Positions 63,661-64,000 of a stretch of 64,000 nucleotides of DNA are shown one piece after another. Numbering within the stretch: position 1 is the stretch's first letter; every line of letters starts with the position of its first letter. The DNA is from Alcaligenaceae bacterium (lineage in GTDB: Bacteria; Pseudomonadota; Gammaproteobacteria; Burkholderiales; Burkholderiaceae_B). The stretch covers positions 248,001-312,000 of the forward strand of contig JACCEO010000001.1 of NCBI GenBank assembly GCA_013416485.1, given 5' to 3'. Below the pieces are notes generated by a model. That model saw only the letters and a program-made list of their open reading frames with translations. It did no database searches and was not told where the DNA came from. The translations under genes were made by a program, and so were the position numbers.

Positions 63661-64000
63661 ATGCGCAGGACGAAGCCAGTAGCCGCGCCGATGGTGGCGC
63701 GGGTCTATCTGCGCGTCAGCACCGACGCGCAGGACTTGGAACGCCAAGAGGCGATCACTACGGCCGCGAAGGCCGCCGGCTACTACGTCGCCGGCATCTA
63801 CCGTGAGAAGGCATCCGGCGCACGCGCCGACCGGCCTGAGCTGCTGCGCATGATCGGCGACCTACAGCCCGGCGAGGTGGTCATTGCCGAGAAGATCGAC
63901 CGCATCAGCCGCCTACCTTTGCCCGAGGCCGAGCGCCTGGTGGCCTCGATACAGGCCAAAGGCGCACGCCTGGCCGTCCCTGGCGTGGTCGATCTATCCG
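63661..64000 (+). CDS. resG: Serine recombinase (resolvase), N-terminal part
   Basis: The window ends inside the gene. The first 113 residues show the resolvase catalytic domain: ARVYLRVSTDAQDLERQEAI with nucleophile Ser20, YREKASGARADRPELLRMIG, VVIAEKIDRISRLPLPEAER with the DRxxR arginines. AAAGGAG lies 9 bp before the ATG. In GIsul2-like islands a resolvase gene resG lies at this place, hence the symbol. The C-terminal HTH is outside the window. Confidence 0.88.
   Translation, partial: MRRTKPVAAPMVARVYLRVSTDAQDLERQEAITTAAKAAGYYVAGIYREKASGARADRPELLRMIGDLQPGEVVIAEKIDRISRLPLPEAERLVASIQAKGARLAVPGVVDLS

Larger units (their letters stand above)
52542..64000 (+). mobile_element. Genomic island, GIsul2-like, integrated; right end outside window
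   Basis: From about 52.54 kb the content changes from core genes to integrase, AlpA, IncQ-type repA/repC, oriT, trbJKL, ars operon and serine resolvase. This order agrees with my memory of GIsul2 (int-alpA-repA-repC-trb-ars-resG). The exact left boundary is uncertain within 52.54-52.85 kb. The right boundary, and any cargo such as sul2, lie beyond the window. The guanine-cytosine content of the ars/resolvase part is visibly higher than in the chromosome. Confidence 0.82.

Overview
The window reads as a betaproteobacterial chromosome, most like Burkholderiales/Alcaligenaceae: housekeeping genes resemble Bordetella/Achromobacter relatives, and the order waaC-waaA, birA-coaX, dacC-dat-ybeD-lipB-lipA and rsmB-DUF4390-ntrY-ntrX is typical of that group. 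From about 52.54 kb to the right edge it carries an integrated genomic island of different style. All identifications come from reading motifs and from memory of protein families; no search was run.

Chromosomal part, 1-52.5 kb. (i) The 3' end of an outer-membrane efflux gene. (ii) A branched-chain-type ABC importer (Tat-exported binding protein, LivH, a LivM-LivG fusion, LivF) followed by acetyl-CoA synthetase and an AraC-type regulator. (iii) A Nudix-thiamine-phosphate-synthase fusion and a DUF815 ATPase, divergent from ispB. (iv) A 2142-residue animal-type haem peroxidase with RTX calcium-binding repeats, followed by a type I secretion operon with two TolC-like genes. (v) Housekeeping: hydroxymethylglutaryl-CoA lyase, dprA, def, fmt, tryptophan dioxygenase/kynB, rimO, rsmB, an NtrY-type kinase with an NtrX-like regulator that lacks the AAA+ domain, gamma-carbonic anhydrase, a DMT permease, waaC, waaA, galU, coaX, birA, dacC, a D-amino-acid transaminase, ybeD, lipB, an enoyl-CoA hydratase and lipA. 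(vi) A denitrification cluster: a NirV-like protein, a Crp/Fnr regulator, copper nitrite reductase NirK and a c-type cytochrome.

Genomic island, about 52.54 kb to beyond 64 kb. Gene order is tyrosine integrase, AlpA-like regulator, IncQ (RSF1010)-type repA-repC, about 1 kb of non-coding DNA, a ribbon-helix-helix protein, trbJ-trbK-trbL, two small unknown genes, then (reverse strand) arsR-arsH-arsC-acr3 with two small coupled ORFs, then a serine resolvase cut by the window edge. This matches my memory of the GIsul2 family of islands. The non-coding kilobase holds, in order, three 22-bp iterons that overlap the end of repC, a cluster of hairpins, two inverted TrfA-like iterons, an array of CGATT boxes phased at 11 bp, and a clear IncP/RP4-type oriT with a nic motif. 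The element therefore looks like an integrated, potentially mobilizable replicon remnant carrying arsenic resistance.

The most interesting regions are the RTX peroxidase with its two-TolC secretion operon, and the compact replication/transfer control region of the island.
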